A stretch of 64,000 nt of DNA from Lutibacter sp. A64 (GTDB taxonomy: Bacteria; Bacteroidota; Bacteroidia; Flavobacteriales; Flavobacteriaceae), in NCBI RefSeq assembly GCF_022429565.1, contig NZ_CP092487.1, positions 2,932,001 to 2,996,000 of the forward strand. Reading direction: 5' to 3'. The notes beneath the pieces were generated by a model. That model was not told the origin of the DNA. It saw nothing but the letters and a program-made list of their open reading frames with translations, and ran no database searches. Below, in pieces: positions 53,941 to 62,956 of this stretch (position 1 is the stretch's first letter; each line of letters begins with the position of its first letter). A program made the position numbers and the translations under genes.

Positions 53941-53969
53941 AAAACTCATTCTTCTTGGATGGGTTTTTT
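53941..53969 (+). terminator. Terminator of csp
   Basis: AAAACTCAT (53941-53949) pairs with ATGGGTTTT (53959-53967) and is followed by T residues. Confidence 0.75.
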
Positions 53970-53999
53970 GTTTTAGCACCTTTCAATTAGCATTAGGGT

Positions 54000-54044
54000 A
54001 TTGATAAATATCATACAAAAAATACTGTTTTTTAGTTAACTTTA
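54000..54044 (+). promoter_or_regulatory. Crp/Fnr-type operator and promoter of hemG
   Basis: TTGATAAATATCAT at 54001-54014 is a TGAT-N4-ATCA palindrome. The -7-like box TAACTTTA (54037-54044) ends 36.5 bp from its centre, exactly as in the nrfH promoter. The hemG ATG is at 54066. Confidence 0.65.
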
Positions 54045-54065
54045 ACCCCTAATGAAACCATTGTA

Positions 54066-54593
54066 ATGAGTGAACGAATTGGTGTTTTATATGCAACAGT
54101 AGACGGACATACAACAAAAATATGTAATGAAATTGTTAAAACTATACAAGAAAAAAATATTGATGTTCAGTTATTTACTATAGATAATTTTACAAAAAAT
54201 ATTACTGATTTTGATAAGTTTGTAATTGCGTCAAGTATAAGATATGGTGTGCATAACAAAGAAATAATTGCATTTATCAATAAAAATAAAGCAGTATTAG
54301 ATACTGTAAAAACAGCTTTTTTTTCTGTGAATTTGGTGGCTCGAAAACCAGAAAAAAACACACCAGAAACCAATCCCTATGTAGTTAAGTTTTTTAAAAA
54401 AATAGATTGGAAACCAACAATTACTGAAGTTTTTGCTGGAATGTTAGATTATAAAAGATATAAACCTTTTGATAGAATAATGATTCAGTTTATTATGTGG
54501 ATGACAAAAGGACCTACCAATAAAAATATTAAAATAGAGTATACAGATTGGAAAAAAGTTGAAGCATTTGCTATGCGTGTAATTAATTTTTGA
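54066..54593 (+). CDS. hemG: Protoporphyrinogen oxidase HemG-type flavodoxin
   Basis: A 175-residue flavodoxin-fold protein. FMN phosphate loop YATVDGHTTKI at about 9-19, then ASSIRYGVHNKEI and FFSVNLVARKPEKNT, then the extended helical segment FDRIMIQFIMWMTKGPTN characteristic of the menaquinone-dependent HemG. It oxidises protoporphyrinogen IX in heme synthesis and needs no O2. The Fnr-like site matches the one before nrfHA, tying heme supply to the heme-rich nitrite reductase. Confidence 0.9.
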   Translation: MSERIGVLYATVDGHTTKICNEIVKTIQEKNIDVQLFTIDNFTKNITDFDKFVIASSIRYGVHNKEIIAFINKNKAVLDTVKTAFFSVNLVARKPEKNTPETNPYVVKFFKKIDWKPTITEVFAGMLDYKRYKPFDRIMIQFIMWMTKGPTNKNIKIEYTDWKKVEAFAMRVINF

Positions 54594-54885
54594 TTTAAAA
54601 TATATCGTTTTTAATTATAATTATTTGTAAAACATCTATTTAACAGTGTTTTATAAAATTAAGCCTCCATTTTACTAAAAAACGTATATTTGAAGCGTTC
54701 ATAATTTATATAAGAATAAACTTAATTATCTAAGCATTATTTTAATTATAATTTAGAACTTAATTGAATTGCTTAAAATACCTATTATTTAATTAAACTT
54801 TAAAAGTATTAGATATAGAGTTATTTAAAAAAAAGATTCTATAGTGTAATTTTATTTTAAAGAAGGCGCATAACAATTCACCATA
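54594..54885. other. 292-nt intergenic region hemG / sensor kinase
   Basis: Very AT-rich. A perfect TAnnTTTG box (TATATTTG, 54685-54692) would leave a leader of about 190 nt. No ORF or clear structure was recognised besides short AATTA repeats. Confidence 0.4.
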
Positions 54886-57483
54886 ATGAATAAATTAAAT
54901 AAATTATTTAAAAATAGGTATTTAATATTTTTAATTACAATCATAATTTTATTAGCTCTAATGCTTTTGCTTGTTCAGAATAGTATTAGTTTACAAAAAT
55001 CTGACGCACATATTATTAACGTTTCTGGTAAACAACGTATGTTAAGTCAGCGTATTACTAAACTTAATAATATTATAAAAACAACAAATAATATTAATTC
55101 AAAAATAGATGTTAACAAACTAAAATTACTGATTAAAGAATGGGAAGAAGCTACTAATTATTTGATTTTAAAGAATGAAAAGGATGGTAATAAAACTATC
55201 GATTCGTTATTTAAAGAAATTAAGCCTTATCAAAATAAAATACTAGAATACAGTAAAAGTATAATAAATACTATTGAATCTGATAAAAGTGTTAAAGACT
55301 TAAAAGATCTTGAAGCTTTAGATTTGGCTTTTTTAACTACAATGGATACAATTGTAAATGAATACCAGAAAAATGCAGAAAGAAAGCTTCAAAAGTTAGA
55401 AAATATACTGTATTTATTAGCTTTTATAGTTGTATTAATTTTAATTTTTCAGTTTATTTATATCATTAAACCCGTTTACAAATTATATTTTCAAAAGAAT
55501 CTAGATCTCCAAAAAACAAATCGTGCGTTAGTGCGTTCTCAAGAAAAAGTTCGCAATAATTTAAAAGAATTGAAACAGCTCAAAAATAAAATTGAAAAAG
55601 GAGCAGAATTAGGTAAAATTTTTATTGAACAAGCACCAAATGCTATTGCAATGTTTGATAAGGACATGAAATATATAGCAGCTTCACATCGTTGGAAAGA
55701 AGATTATAAATTAACAGGTCAAGAAATTATAGGGAGATCTCATTATGAAATTTTCCCTGAAATAGGAGATGATTGGAAGGAGCACCATAAAGCGTGTTTA
55801 AAAGGAGCAATTAATAAATGCGATGAAGCACCATTTAAAAGAGCAGATGGCACTACACAGTGGCTTACTTGGGATGTGAGACCTTGGTATATTTCTAAAG
55901 GAAAAATAGGTGGATTATTAATGTATACTGCAGATATAACAACTATTAAAGAAAAAGATCAAGAAAGGTTAAGAATTGAAAAAATACTTGACAAAACCAA
56001 TCAAATTGCACGTATTGGAACATGGGAAGTAAATCTAATTGAAAATAAAGTTAATTGGAGTAAAGTAACTCGTGAAATCCATGACGTACCAGACGATTTT
56101 ATACCTAATTTAAATACTGCAATTGAATTTTATAAAGAAGGAGAGAGTAGAATAAAAATTAAAAAGGCTATTAATACAGCTATTGAAAAAGGAAAACCAT
56201 TTGATATTGAATTAGAACTTGTAACAGCAAAAGGAAATGTTGTTTGGACTCGTGCTATTGGTCAAGCTGAATTTGAAAATGGAAAATGTATTTTACTTAA
56301 TGGTGTTTTTCAAGATATTAACAAAGTAAAATTAGCAAAAGCAACATTAAATTCGGTAAATGAAGAGTTAAATGCAATATTAAATTCTGGTCCTATTTCT
56401 ATAATTGGAACAGATAAAAATGGTTTAATAACCCATTTTAATAAAGGTGCCGAAAGCATGTTACATTATTCATCTAATGAAATGGTTGGATTAAAAACAC
56501 CTGAAATAATTCATTTAAAAGAAGAAACTCTTAAAAGAGGAGAAGCATTATCTAAAAAATATAATAAAGAAATAATAGGTTTTGATGTTCTTGTAGCAAA
56601 TGCTAAACAAGGAGAATCAGAATCTAGAGAATGTACATATGTTAGAAAAGATGGAACTACGTTTCCTGTGCTTTCAGTTACAACAGCAATTAAAAATAAC
56701 AAAGATGAAATTACGGGTTTTATTAAAATGGCAACAGATATTAGTGAGAGTGTGAAAAATCAAAAAATAATTATTGATGCAAAAAATAATCTCGAAATTC
56801 TTACAAGAAAATTAACCAGTCAAAATAATCAGTTGGCTAGTTTTGCTCATATTACATCTCATAATTTGCGAGCGCCAGTGAGTAACCTTAATTCTTTACT
56901 TCAAATTTATAAAATGGCTGAAAGTGACGAAGAAAGAAGTATGTTGTTTGAAAAATTTGAAAAAGTAATTGATCATTTAACTTCAACATTAAACACATTA
57001 GTTGATGCCATAAGAATTAGAGACGATAGTTCTAAAAATATTGAAAAAATATTATTTAAAGATATTTTAAATAAAACAATGGAAATATTAACTGGTCAAA
57101 TAATAGAGACTGAAACAAATATAACCAGTAATTTTACCAATGCGCCTAGTATTAGCTATAATAAAACCTATTTAGAAAGTATCTTTTTAAATTTAATTAC
57201 AAACTCTATTAAATATAGATCTATAGAGCGTGCACCAAAAATTACAATTGAAACAACTAATTTAAATGGCAGGATCCAGTTATCAATTACGGATAACGGT
57301 TTAGGGATAGATTTAAATAAACATGGCCATAAATTATTTGGATTAAATAAAACTTTTCATAGGCATGCAGAAGCAAAAGGAGTTGGCTTGTACCTTACCA
57401 AAATTCAAATTGAATCTATGGGTGGAACAATTTCAGCATCAAGTAAGGTTAATGAGGGAACAACATTTACAATAACATTTTAA
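54886..57483 (+). CDS. Multi-PAS sensor histidine kinase with PilJ-type sensor
   Basis: An 865-residue protein. TM1 at about 13-29, periplasmic PilJ/type-IV-pili chemotaxis-like domain beginning INVSGKQRMLSQRITKL at about 44-60, TM2 at about 170-192, coiled linker, then three PAS domains at about 240-350 (AIAMFDKDMKYIAAS), 365-480 (IGTWEVNLIENKVNWS) and 495-615 (IIGTDKNGLITHFNKGA). HisKA with FAHITSHNLRAPVSNL at about 650-665; HATPase with NLITNSIKYRS, DNGLGID and KGVGLYLTKIQIESMGG. It is coupled to a REC-only regulator 8 nt downstream. Confidence 0.93.
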   Translation: MNKLNKLFKNRYLIFLITIIILLALMLLLVQNSISLQKSDAHIINVSGKQRMLSQRITKLNNIIKTTNNINSKIDVNKLKLLIKEWEEATNYLILKNEKDGNKTIDSLFKEIKPYQNKILEYSKSIINTIESDKSVKDLKDLEALDLAFLTTMDTIVNEYQKNAERKLQKLENILYLLAFIVVLILIFQFIYIIKPVYKLYFQKNLDLQKTNRALVRSQEKVRNNLKELKQLKNKIEKGAELGKIFIEQAPNAIAMFDKDMKYIAASHRWKEDYKLTGQEIIGRSHYEIFPEIGDDWKEHHKACLKGAINKCDEAPFKRADGTTQWLTWDVRPWYISKGKIGGLLMYTADITTIKEKDQERLRIEKILDKTNQIARIGTWEVNLIENKVNWSKVTREIHDVPDDFIPNLNTAIEFYKEGESRIKIKKAINTAIEKGKPFDIELELVTAKGNVVWTRAIGQAEFENGKCILLNGVFQDINKVKLAKATLNSVNEELNAILNSGPISIIGTDKNGLITHFNKGAESMLHYSSNEMVGLKTPEIIHLKEETLKRGEALSKKYNKEIIGFDVLVANAKQGESESRECTYVRKDGTTFPVLSVTTAIKNNKDEITGFIKMATDISESVKNQKIIIDAKNNLEILTRKLTSQNNQLASFAHITSHNLRAPVSNLNSLLQIYKMAESDEERSMLFEKFEKVIDHLTSTLNTLVDAIRIRDDSSKNIEKILFKDILNKTMEILTGQIIETETNITSNFTNAPSISYNKTYLESIFLNLITNSIKYRSIERAPKITIETTNLNGRIQLSITDNGLGIDLNKHGHKLFGLNKTFHRHAEAKGVGLYLTKIQIESMGGTISASSKVNEGTTFTITF

Positions 57484-57491
57484 TATTTATT

Positions 57492-57908
57492 ATGAAAAAG
57501 CCTTTTATTATATGTATAATTGATGATGATGAGATTTATCAATTTACAATTACTAAAACTATAGAGACACATAAATTATCTAGAAAAGTACTTATATTTT
57601 CAGATGGAGAAGAAGCCTTGGATTTTATGGTAGACAATGTTGGAAACATTAAAGATTTACCAGATGTTATTTTTTTAGATATAAATATGCCAATAATGGA
57701 TGGCTTTCAATTTATGGAAGAGTATGTTAAGATAGCTCCAAGAGTTGGCAAAAAAATAACTATTTATATGGTTTCTTCATCAGTAGATCCTATTGATATT
57801 GAAAGAGCTAAAAAAATTAGTGAGATATCCGATTATATAATTAAACCTATTAATTCAGACGATCTTAAAAAAATTATTACCTCTTTAGAAAAAGCTAAGA
57901 AAATTTAG
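57492..57908 (+). CDS. REC-only response regulator
   Basis: A 138-residue CheY-like receiver without output domain. Acidic pocket IDDDE at about 9-13, phospho-acceptor Asp in VIFLDINMPIMDG at about 60, conserved Ser in MVSSS, Lys in IIKPIN. Rcp1-like proteins of this kind pass phosphate or bind partner proteins. It partners the kinase encoded directly upstream. Confidence 0.95.
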   Translation: MKKPFIICIIDDDEIYQFTITKTIETHKLSRKVLIFSDGEEALDFMVDNVGNIKDLPDVIFLDINMPIMDGFQFMEEYVKIAPRVGKKITIYMVSSSVDPIDIERAKKISEISDYIIKPINSDDLKKIITSLEKAKKI

Positions 57909-58020
57909 ACTGTTTTAATTAAGATTAAAGAACTTTTTTTCTTATTAGTTTATTGTATATTAGTAAAATCTTATTTTTAAAAAAAAGATATTAAATAGTT
58001 GTAACCCCTAACTATATAAA

Positions 58021-59967
58021 ATGAATGCAATTGCTGTTAAAAAAAAGATGAAAAAGATTACCCCAAAAACTATAAAATCATTAGTAATTGCTGTTTGCGT
58101 TTTTACTTTCGTAATTAGTTTGTTTGTAATTGTATTTTGGCTATTAAATAAACAAGAAATGTTAAGTTTAATTTTTGGTAGAGTAACCATGAAATTTAAT
58201 ACAGCATTATCCTTTTTGTTACATAGCATTTGTGTATTAGTTTATATAAAACAAAGTAGATTTTGTAAAATTATAAATTTAACCTTAATTAGTATAGTTA
58301 CAGTAATAGCCATAGTAACTTTAATTAATTATTTTTTTGAAATTGAAAATTTTTATGTTATTGATAAGTCTGCAATTAATTCGCCAACAACCGCTATTGG
58401 TCTTTTATTTTTAGGGTTTGCTATTTTAGGAATGCAATCTAAAAAGGAGCGTATTAAAAAAAGAACTCAGTTTGTTTTTATAGCTATATTGTTGGTTTCC
58501 TTTATTGTAATATTAAGTTACATTTTACAGATTCCTATTGCAAAAGAATCTAGTTTTATTAATTCAATGTCCTTGCATACATCATTAATGTTTTTATTAT
58601 TTTCAAGTATACTTTCTGTAAAAAATTCACCAAAAGAATTTTACAGTCTAATTTTAAGTAAATATGCAGGAAGTAAATTAATTAGATTAGTTGCGCCATA
58701 TAATTTTATAATGATATTGTTAATGAGTTTAGCGCTATTATATGCTGTAAACCATAACATTATTGGCTTTAATTTTGGTTTTATTATTTTTACTATTGTT
58801 GCACTATTTGTTTCTATTCTTTATATTTTTGGTATCGCCGTTGGAATAAATAAAAGAGACGTAGAGAAAGAAAATCTTAAAAATTCACTATACCAAGCTA
58901 ATTTAGAATTAAGTCAACTTAAACAAGCTTTAGACGATAGCTCTATTGTTGCAGCTACTGATGTGAATGGAGTCATTACTTCAGTAAATGATAAGTTTTG
59001 TGAAATTTCTAAATATAGTAGAGAAGAGCTTGTTGGTAAAACACATAAAGTTATTAATTCTGGACATCATTCAAGAGCATTTTTTAAAGAGCTTTGGGGA
59101 ACAATTAAAAGTGGTGAAGTTTGGATTGGAGGCGTAAAAAATAAGGCAAAAGATGGTAGTTTTTATTGGGTACACACTTCAATTATTCCATTTAAAAATG
59201 AAAAAGGTGAAATTTATCAATTTCTTACAATAAGACAAGATATTACAAGGCTTACAATGCTTTCATCTCAATATGAAAACTTACAACTTAAAAATAAGGA
59301 AATAGAACAATTTACATATATTGCTTCACATGATTTGCAAGAACCGTTAAGATCTATACGGGGAATGGTAAATATTTTAAAGCAAAAACAAATAGATGAG
59401 ATAGATGTAGTAACAAATAACTGTATCTCTTTTATTGAGCGGTCTACAGATAGAATGAGTAGTTTAATAAAAGGTCTTTTAGATTACTCGCGTATTGGAG
59501 TAAATAAAGAGTTAGAAACTGTTTATATTAAAGAACTAGTAGATTCTATAAAAATGGAGCTTTCAGATACTATAAAAAATACTAATGCAAAAATTATTTT
59601 TGATAATTTACCAGCTTTAAAAGTTTATAAAAAAGAACTTCACCTTTTGTTCTTTAACCTAATTACAAATGCTATTAAATTTCATAAAAAAGATGTTGAT
59701 CCTATTATTAAAGTATCTGCAATTAGAAGTGGGCAATATTGGAGATTTTCAGTTTCAGACAATGGTATTGGCATTGAAAATCTAAATAATCGTAATATTT
59801 TTGGAATGTTTCAAAAGTTAAATAGAAGAGGTAATTTTGATGGAACTGGAATTGGATTAGCGCATTGTGATAAAATTATACATTTGCATGGTGGCGAAAT
59901 TTGGGTAGATTCAAAATTAGGGGAAGGATCAACTTTTCACTTTACAATTCCTATAAATTTAAACTAA
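58021..59967 (+). CDS. PAS sensor histidine kinase with multi-TM sensor
   Basis: A 648-residue protein. About eight hydrophobic segments in residues 20-280, then a PAS domain at about 305-415 (DSSIVAATDVNGVITSVND, KAKDGSFYWVHTSIIPF), HisKA with YIASHDLQEPLRSIRGM at about 437-453, typical for phytochrome-like kinases, and HATPase with NLITNAIKFHK, DNGIGIE and GTGIGLAHCDKIIHLHGG. The sensor region holds no CACHE or MASE1 domain that I recognise. It is followed 7 nt later by its receiver gene. Confidence 0.92.
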   Translation: MNAIAVKKKMKKITPKTIKSLVIAVCVFTFVISLFVIVFWLLNKQEMLSLIFGRVTMKFNTALSFLLHSICVLVYIKQSRFCKIINLTLISIVTVIAIVTLINYFFEIENFYVIDKSAINSPTTAIGLLFLGFAILGMQSKKERIKKRTQFVFIAILLVSFIVILSYILQIPIAKESSFINSMSLHTSLMFLLFSSILSVKNSPKEFYSLILSKYAGSKLIRLVAPYNFIMILLMSLALLYAVNHNIIGFNFGFIIFTIVALFVSILYIFGIAVGINKRDVEKENLKNSLYQANLELSQLKQALDDSSIVAATDVNGVITSVNDKFCEISKYSREELVGKTHKVINSGHHSRAFFKELWGTIKSGEVWIGGVKNKAKDGSFYWVHTSIIPFKNEKGEIYQFLTIRQDITRLTMLSSQYENLQLKNKEIEQFTYIASHDLQEPLRSIRGMVNILKQKQIDEIDVVTNNCISFIERSTDRMSSLIKGLLDYSRIGVNKELETVYIKELVDSIKMELSDTIKNTNAKIIFDNLPALKVYKKELHLLFFNLITNAIKFHKKDVDPIIKVSAIRSGQYWRFSVSDNGIGIENLNNRNIFGMFQKLNRRGNFDGTGIGLAHCDKIIHLHGGEIWVDSKLGEGSTFHFTIPINLN

Positions 59968-59974
59968 ATAAAAG

Positions 59975-60391
59975 ATGAAGAAAAAATTAAATTGTATTCT
60001 GTTAATTGATGATGATGATGCCATCAATTTTATTCATGAATGGGTAATTAATAAGGTTGACTGTACTGAAAAAATAGAAATGGCAGAAAATGGAATGGAA
60101 GCGCTAGAGTACCTTAAATCAACTAACGCTGGTAAACACCCTCAGCCAGATCTTATATTTTTAGATATTAATATGCCTAGAATGAATGGATGGGAATTTC
60201 TTGAGGAATATAATAAACTTGATAAAAGCAAAAAAGGAAAAATTATATTAGTAATGCTATCTTCTTCATTAAACCCAGATGATTTGGCTAAATCTAAAAC
60301 TATTTCAAGTGTTAGCGGTTATCAAAATAAACCATTAACTATAGAATTAATGCAAGATATTCTAAAAGAATATTTTGAAGATTATTTGTAA
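59975..60391 (+). CDS. REC-only response regulator
   Basis: A 138-residue receiver with LIDDDDAIN at about 8-16, phospho-Asp in IFLDINMPRMNGWEF at about 60, MLSSS and NKPLT. It is the same length as and similar to the receiver at 57492-57908, so the two kinase/receiver pairs look like related modules. Confidence 0.95.
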   Translation: MKKKLNCILLIDDDDAINFIHEWVINKVDCTEKIEMAENGMEALEYLKSTNAGKHPQPDLIFLDINMPRMNGWEFLEEYNKLDKSKKGKIILVMLSSSLNPDDLAKSKTISSVSGYQNKPLTIELMQDILKEYFEDYL

Positions 60392-60486
60392 TAAACTATA
60401 AATTAAATTTACATACATTATTTTTGTTTTAGATATTATATCAATTTAAAAAGTAGTTGATTTAAGCTATTTAAAACATTACCCTT

Positions 60487-61377
60487 ATGAGAAATAGAAT
60501 ATTTATAATTGTACTTTTACTTATAAATTATGCTATAGCGCAAGAAAAGTTACTTATTAGTGAAAATAATGATTTGAGATTATTTGAAACCTATCTTTCA
60601 TTAAATTCAGGAGGAAATATTTTTCCTACTATTTATAACGAAGGTCTAATTTATGCATCAAATCACGAAAATAATAATTATAAGCTTTTATATTCAGATT
60701 TAAAATCTGAATCTCAGAAAATTAAAATCGGTTCAAAGTATAGTTTAGGAGCAGTTACTATTTTTAAAAATGAAATTTATTTTACTGGAATTACAAGAAA
60801 ATTAAGTACTTCTGGCACTAATAATTTTACAATTTATAAAGGAATAATTGAAGATTTTAAGGTTAAAAAAATTAAACGATTACCTGTTTGCAGCTTAAAT
60901 TTTTCATACACCTATCCAACAATTTCAAAAGATGGTAGTAAAATGTTAGTTGTTACTAACGAAAGAGGACGTTTACATTTGTTAGAATTTATTAGAAATA
61001 AAGACAATCAATGGGAAAAAGGCGAAGTTGTCTATATTTCTCATCCAGAATTTGAGATTATTAATCCAACTTTTTATAATGAAAACACTATTTATTTTGC
61101 CTCAAATACTTATGAAGGAGAAATAACAGGCGTTGTTTATACTTCCGATAATGAAGGAAATAATAAAATATCAGAAGTTATTAGAGAGCAAGGGAGTTTT
61201 AATATTTATAAAATAGAAAGAAACAATTTAGCTTGGGGAATACCTATAAAACAAGACATGTTTAATTCAGATTTTGATGAGTTAGGAGTTGTGTTTATTA
61301 ATGAAAATTCGGGATACTTAAATTCGTTTAGATACAGTAATACAGATAATATTTATTATTTTGAATTAAAAGAGTAA
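60487..61377 (+). CDS. Exported WD40/PD40-like beta-propeller protein
   Basis: A 296-residue protein with a signal peptide (1-18, ends NYAIAQ). Repeats of the PD40/TolB type: NIFPTIYNEGLIYASNHENN, SYTYPTISKDGSKMLVVTNERG and INPTFYNENTIYFASN. In Flavobacteriia such propellers precede OmpA domains in envelope or gliding/T9SS proteins, but no OmpA part is present here. The 3' end overlaps the convergent lactonase gene by 12 nt. Confidence 0.7.
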   Translation: MRNRIFIIVLLLINYAIAQEKLLISENNDLRLFETYLSLNSGGNIFPTIYNEGLIYASNHENNNYKLLYSDLKSESQKIKIGSKYSLGAVTIFKNEIYFTGITRKLSTSGTNNFTIYKGIIEDFKVKKIKRLPVCSLNFSYTYPTISKDGSKMLVVTNERGRLHLLEFIRNKDNQWEKGEVVYISHPEFEIINPTFYNENTIYFASNTYEGEITGVVYTSDNEGNNKISEVIREQGSFNIYKIERNNLAWGIPIKQDMFNSDFDELGVVFINENSGYLNSFRYSNTDNIYYFELKE

Positions 61378-62421
61378 ACAAACAGGTGTTGGTGCTTTAA
61401 TGCTGTGTGAAAACGATAATTTACCAGTTTTTTTATTCACATTGTAAATGCTAATATTTTTACTTTTTTTATTAGCTACTAATAAAAATTTACCGTTTGG
61501 AGCTAAGGTAAAATTACGAGGCCAGTCTCCGTGAACAGATATATTTTGAATTTTTTGAAGCATTCCATTTTTTTTATTTCTTTTAAAAACTACAATAGAG
61601 TTTTCGCCTCTATTAGAGCCGTAAAGAAACTTTTCATTTTTAGATAAATGAATATCTGCACAAAAGCTTTCCCCTTTAAAATCACTACTTAAAGTACTTA
61701 TATTTTGAATGTATTTATAGCTGTTTTCAGCGTTTTTAAGAACTGTAACAGTAGAATTTAATTCATTAATAACATAAATATACTTACCTTTTTTAGAAAT
61801 TTCAAAATGTCTTGGTCCAGCACCAGCTTCCATTTTATAATTTTCTTTTAAAGTATACGTTCCTTGGTTTTCGGTATAATGTGCTAAAAAATCTCGCCCT
61901 AAATCTGCTACAAATAAATTACTATCTAAAAATTGGGCAGAATGCGCGTGTGATTTTACAGTTTCAATATTATGATCTGTAACTTGAAAAGCCTCTTGTA
62001 AACTTCCGCTTTCTTCAACATTATAAATAGCAAAAGTTCCGCCTCCATAATTTGAAACTACAGCTTTATCTCCTTTTTTATTTAATTGTACATGGCAAGG
62101 GCCTTTACCGCCACTATTTACTTTATTAATTAAGGAAAGTGTGCCGTTTTTGGTTATATTATAGGCGCTTAAAGTACTTCCATTATCACTTTCACTAACT
62201 GCATATAGTTGCTTTTTGTTTGCTGAAAAAGTAATAAATGAAGGGTTAACAGTTTTAATAGCTAATGTTTTAGCACTTAATTCACCAGTTTTAGTGTTGA
62301 AGTTATATAAGTAGATTCCTTCACTATCTTCACCAGTATAAGTACCAACATACATTGGTATATTTTGAGAATATGTTAATATGCTAAAGCCCATTAATAA
62401 AACTGTTAGGGTTGCTTTCAT
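61366..62421 (-). CDS. Exported 6-phosphogluconolactonase-like (YbhE/Pgl-type) propeller protein
   Basis: A 351-residue protein with a signal peptide (1-18, ends LTYSQ). Seven-bladed lactonase family marks: PMYVGTYTGEDSEGIYLYNFNTKTG, GPCHVQLNKKGDKAVVSNYGGGTFAIY, HAHSAQF, AGAGPRHFEISKKGKYIYVINELNSTV and GDWPRNFTLAPNGKFLLVANK. The export signal argues for a periplasmic sugar-lactone role rather than the pentose phosphate pathway. Confidence 0.85.
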   Translation of the reverse strand: MKATLTVLLMGFSILTYSQNIPMYVGTYTGEDSEGIYLYNFNTKTGELSAKTLAIKTVNPSFITFSANKKQLYAVSESDNGSTLSAYNITKNGTLSLINKVNSGGKGPCHVQLNKKGDKAVVSNYGGGTFAIYNVEESGSLQEAFQVTDHNIETVKSHAHSAQFLDSNLFVADLGRDFLAHYTENQGTYTLKENYKMEAGAGPRHFEISKKGKYIYVINELNSTVTVLKNAENSYKYIQNISTLSSDFKGESFCADIHLSKNEKFLYGSNRGENSIVVFKRNKKNGMLQKIQNISVHGDWPRNFTLAPNGKFLLVANKKSKNISIYNVNKKTGKLSFSHSIKAPTPVCLLF

Positions 62422-62435
62422 TTGGTTGTTATTTA

Positions 62436-62837
62436 TTATTTTATCAATATACCACGCTTATTTAACAAGGGTATGTTTCTAATTGCGCTGTCTTTAATTG
62501 TGCCTTTTTTAAATACATATTTTTTATCTAACATTGCATTTCCTTCAAAAAAGGTAACGTTAAAAAAGTTTGAAAGTTTTAAAACATCATCTTGTAAAAA
62601 TTCAACTTTAGCAAAAGATTTTGCAGGTAATTTTTCAATTTTATGTCTTAAAACCGCAGTTTCAATCATTTTATCTTCATCATATCCTTTAGAAACAACT
62701 AAAACCATTTCTAAATCAACATCTTTGTTGTTAATTATATAGGCGTTCCATTCATCTGTTTTAAAATCTTGGTTGTATTCTTTTACAGCAGCCATAAAAA
62801 CATCACTAACTTCTGGAATTTTAATGTCTTTTTTCAT
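62436..62837 (-). CDS. Uncharacterised small protein (133 aa)
   Basis: The ATG at 62837 gives 133 soluble residues (a start at 62852 adds five). Mixed alpha/beta with DEWNAYIINNKDVDLEMVLVVSKGYDED and VLRHKIEKLPAKSFAKVEFLQDDV. No family known to me; seemingly a conserved Flavobacteriia protein. It lies between pheS and the lactonase gene (14-nt gap), probably in one unit with the latter. Confidence 0.6.
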   Translation of the reverse strand: MKKDIKIPEVSDVFMAAVKEYNQDFKTDEWNAYIINNKDVDLEMVLVVSKGYDEDKMIETAVLRHKIEKLPAKSFAKVEFLQDDVLKLSNFFNVTFFEGNAMLDKKYVFKKGTIKDSAIRNIPLLNKRGILIK

Positions 62838-62865
62838 AAATAATTTACTCAAAATTAAAATGCGG

Positions 62866-62894
62866 TGTCATTCTGAACTCGTTTCAGAATCTCA
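62866..62894. repeat. Dispersed hairpin repeat, copy 3
   Basis: The stem ATTCTGAA (62870-62877)/TTCAGAAT (62883-62890), loop CTCGT, preceded by GTC and followed by CTCA. It lies between the pheS 3' end and the small gene. Confidence 0.8.
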
Positions 62895-62956
62895 GAATTG
62901 TTAGTTCAAATTTTGATAAGAGACCGAATTTATCTCAGTTTTACTAATTTCAATAT

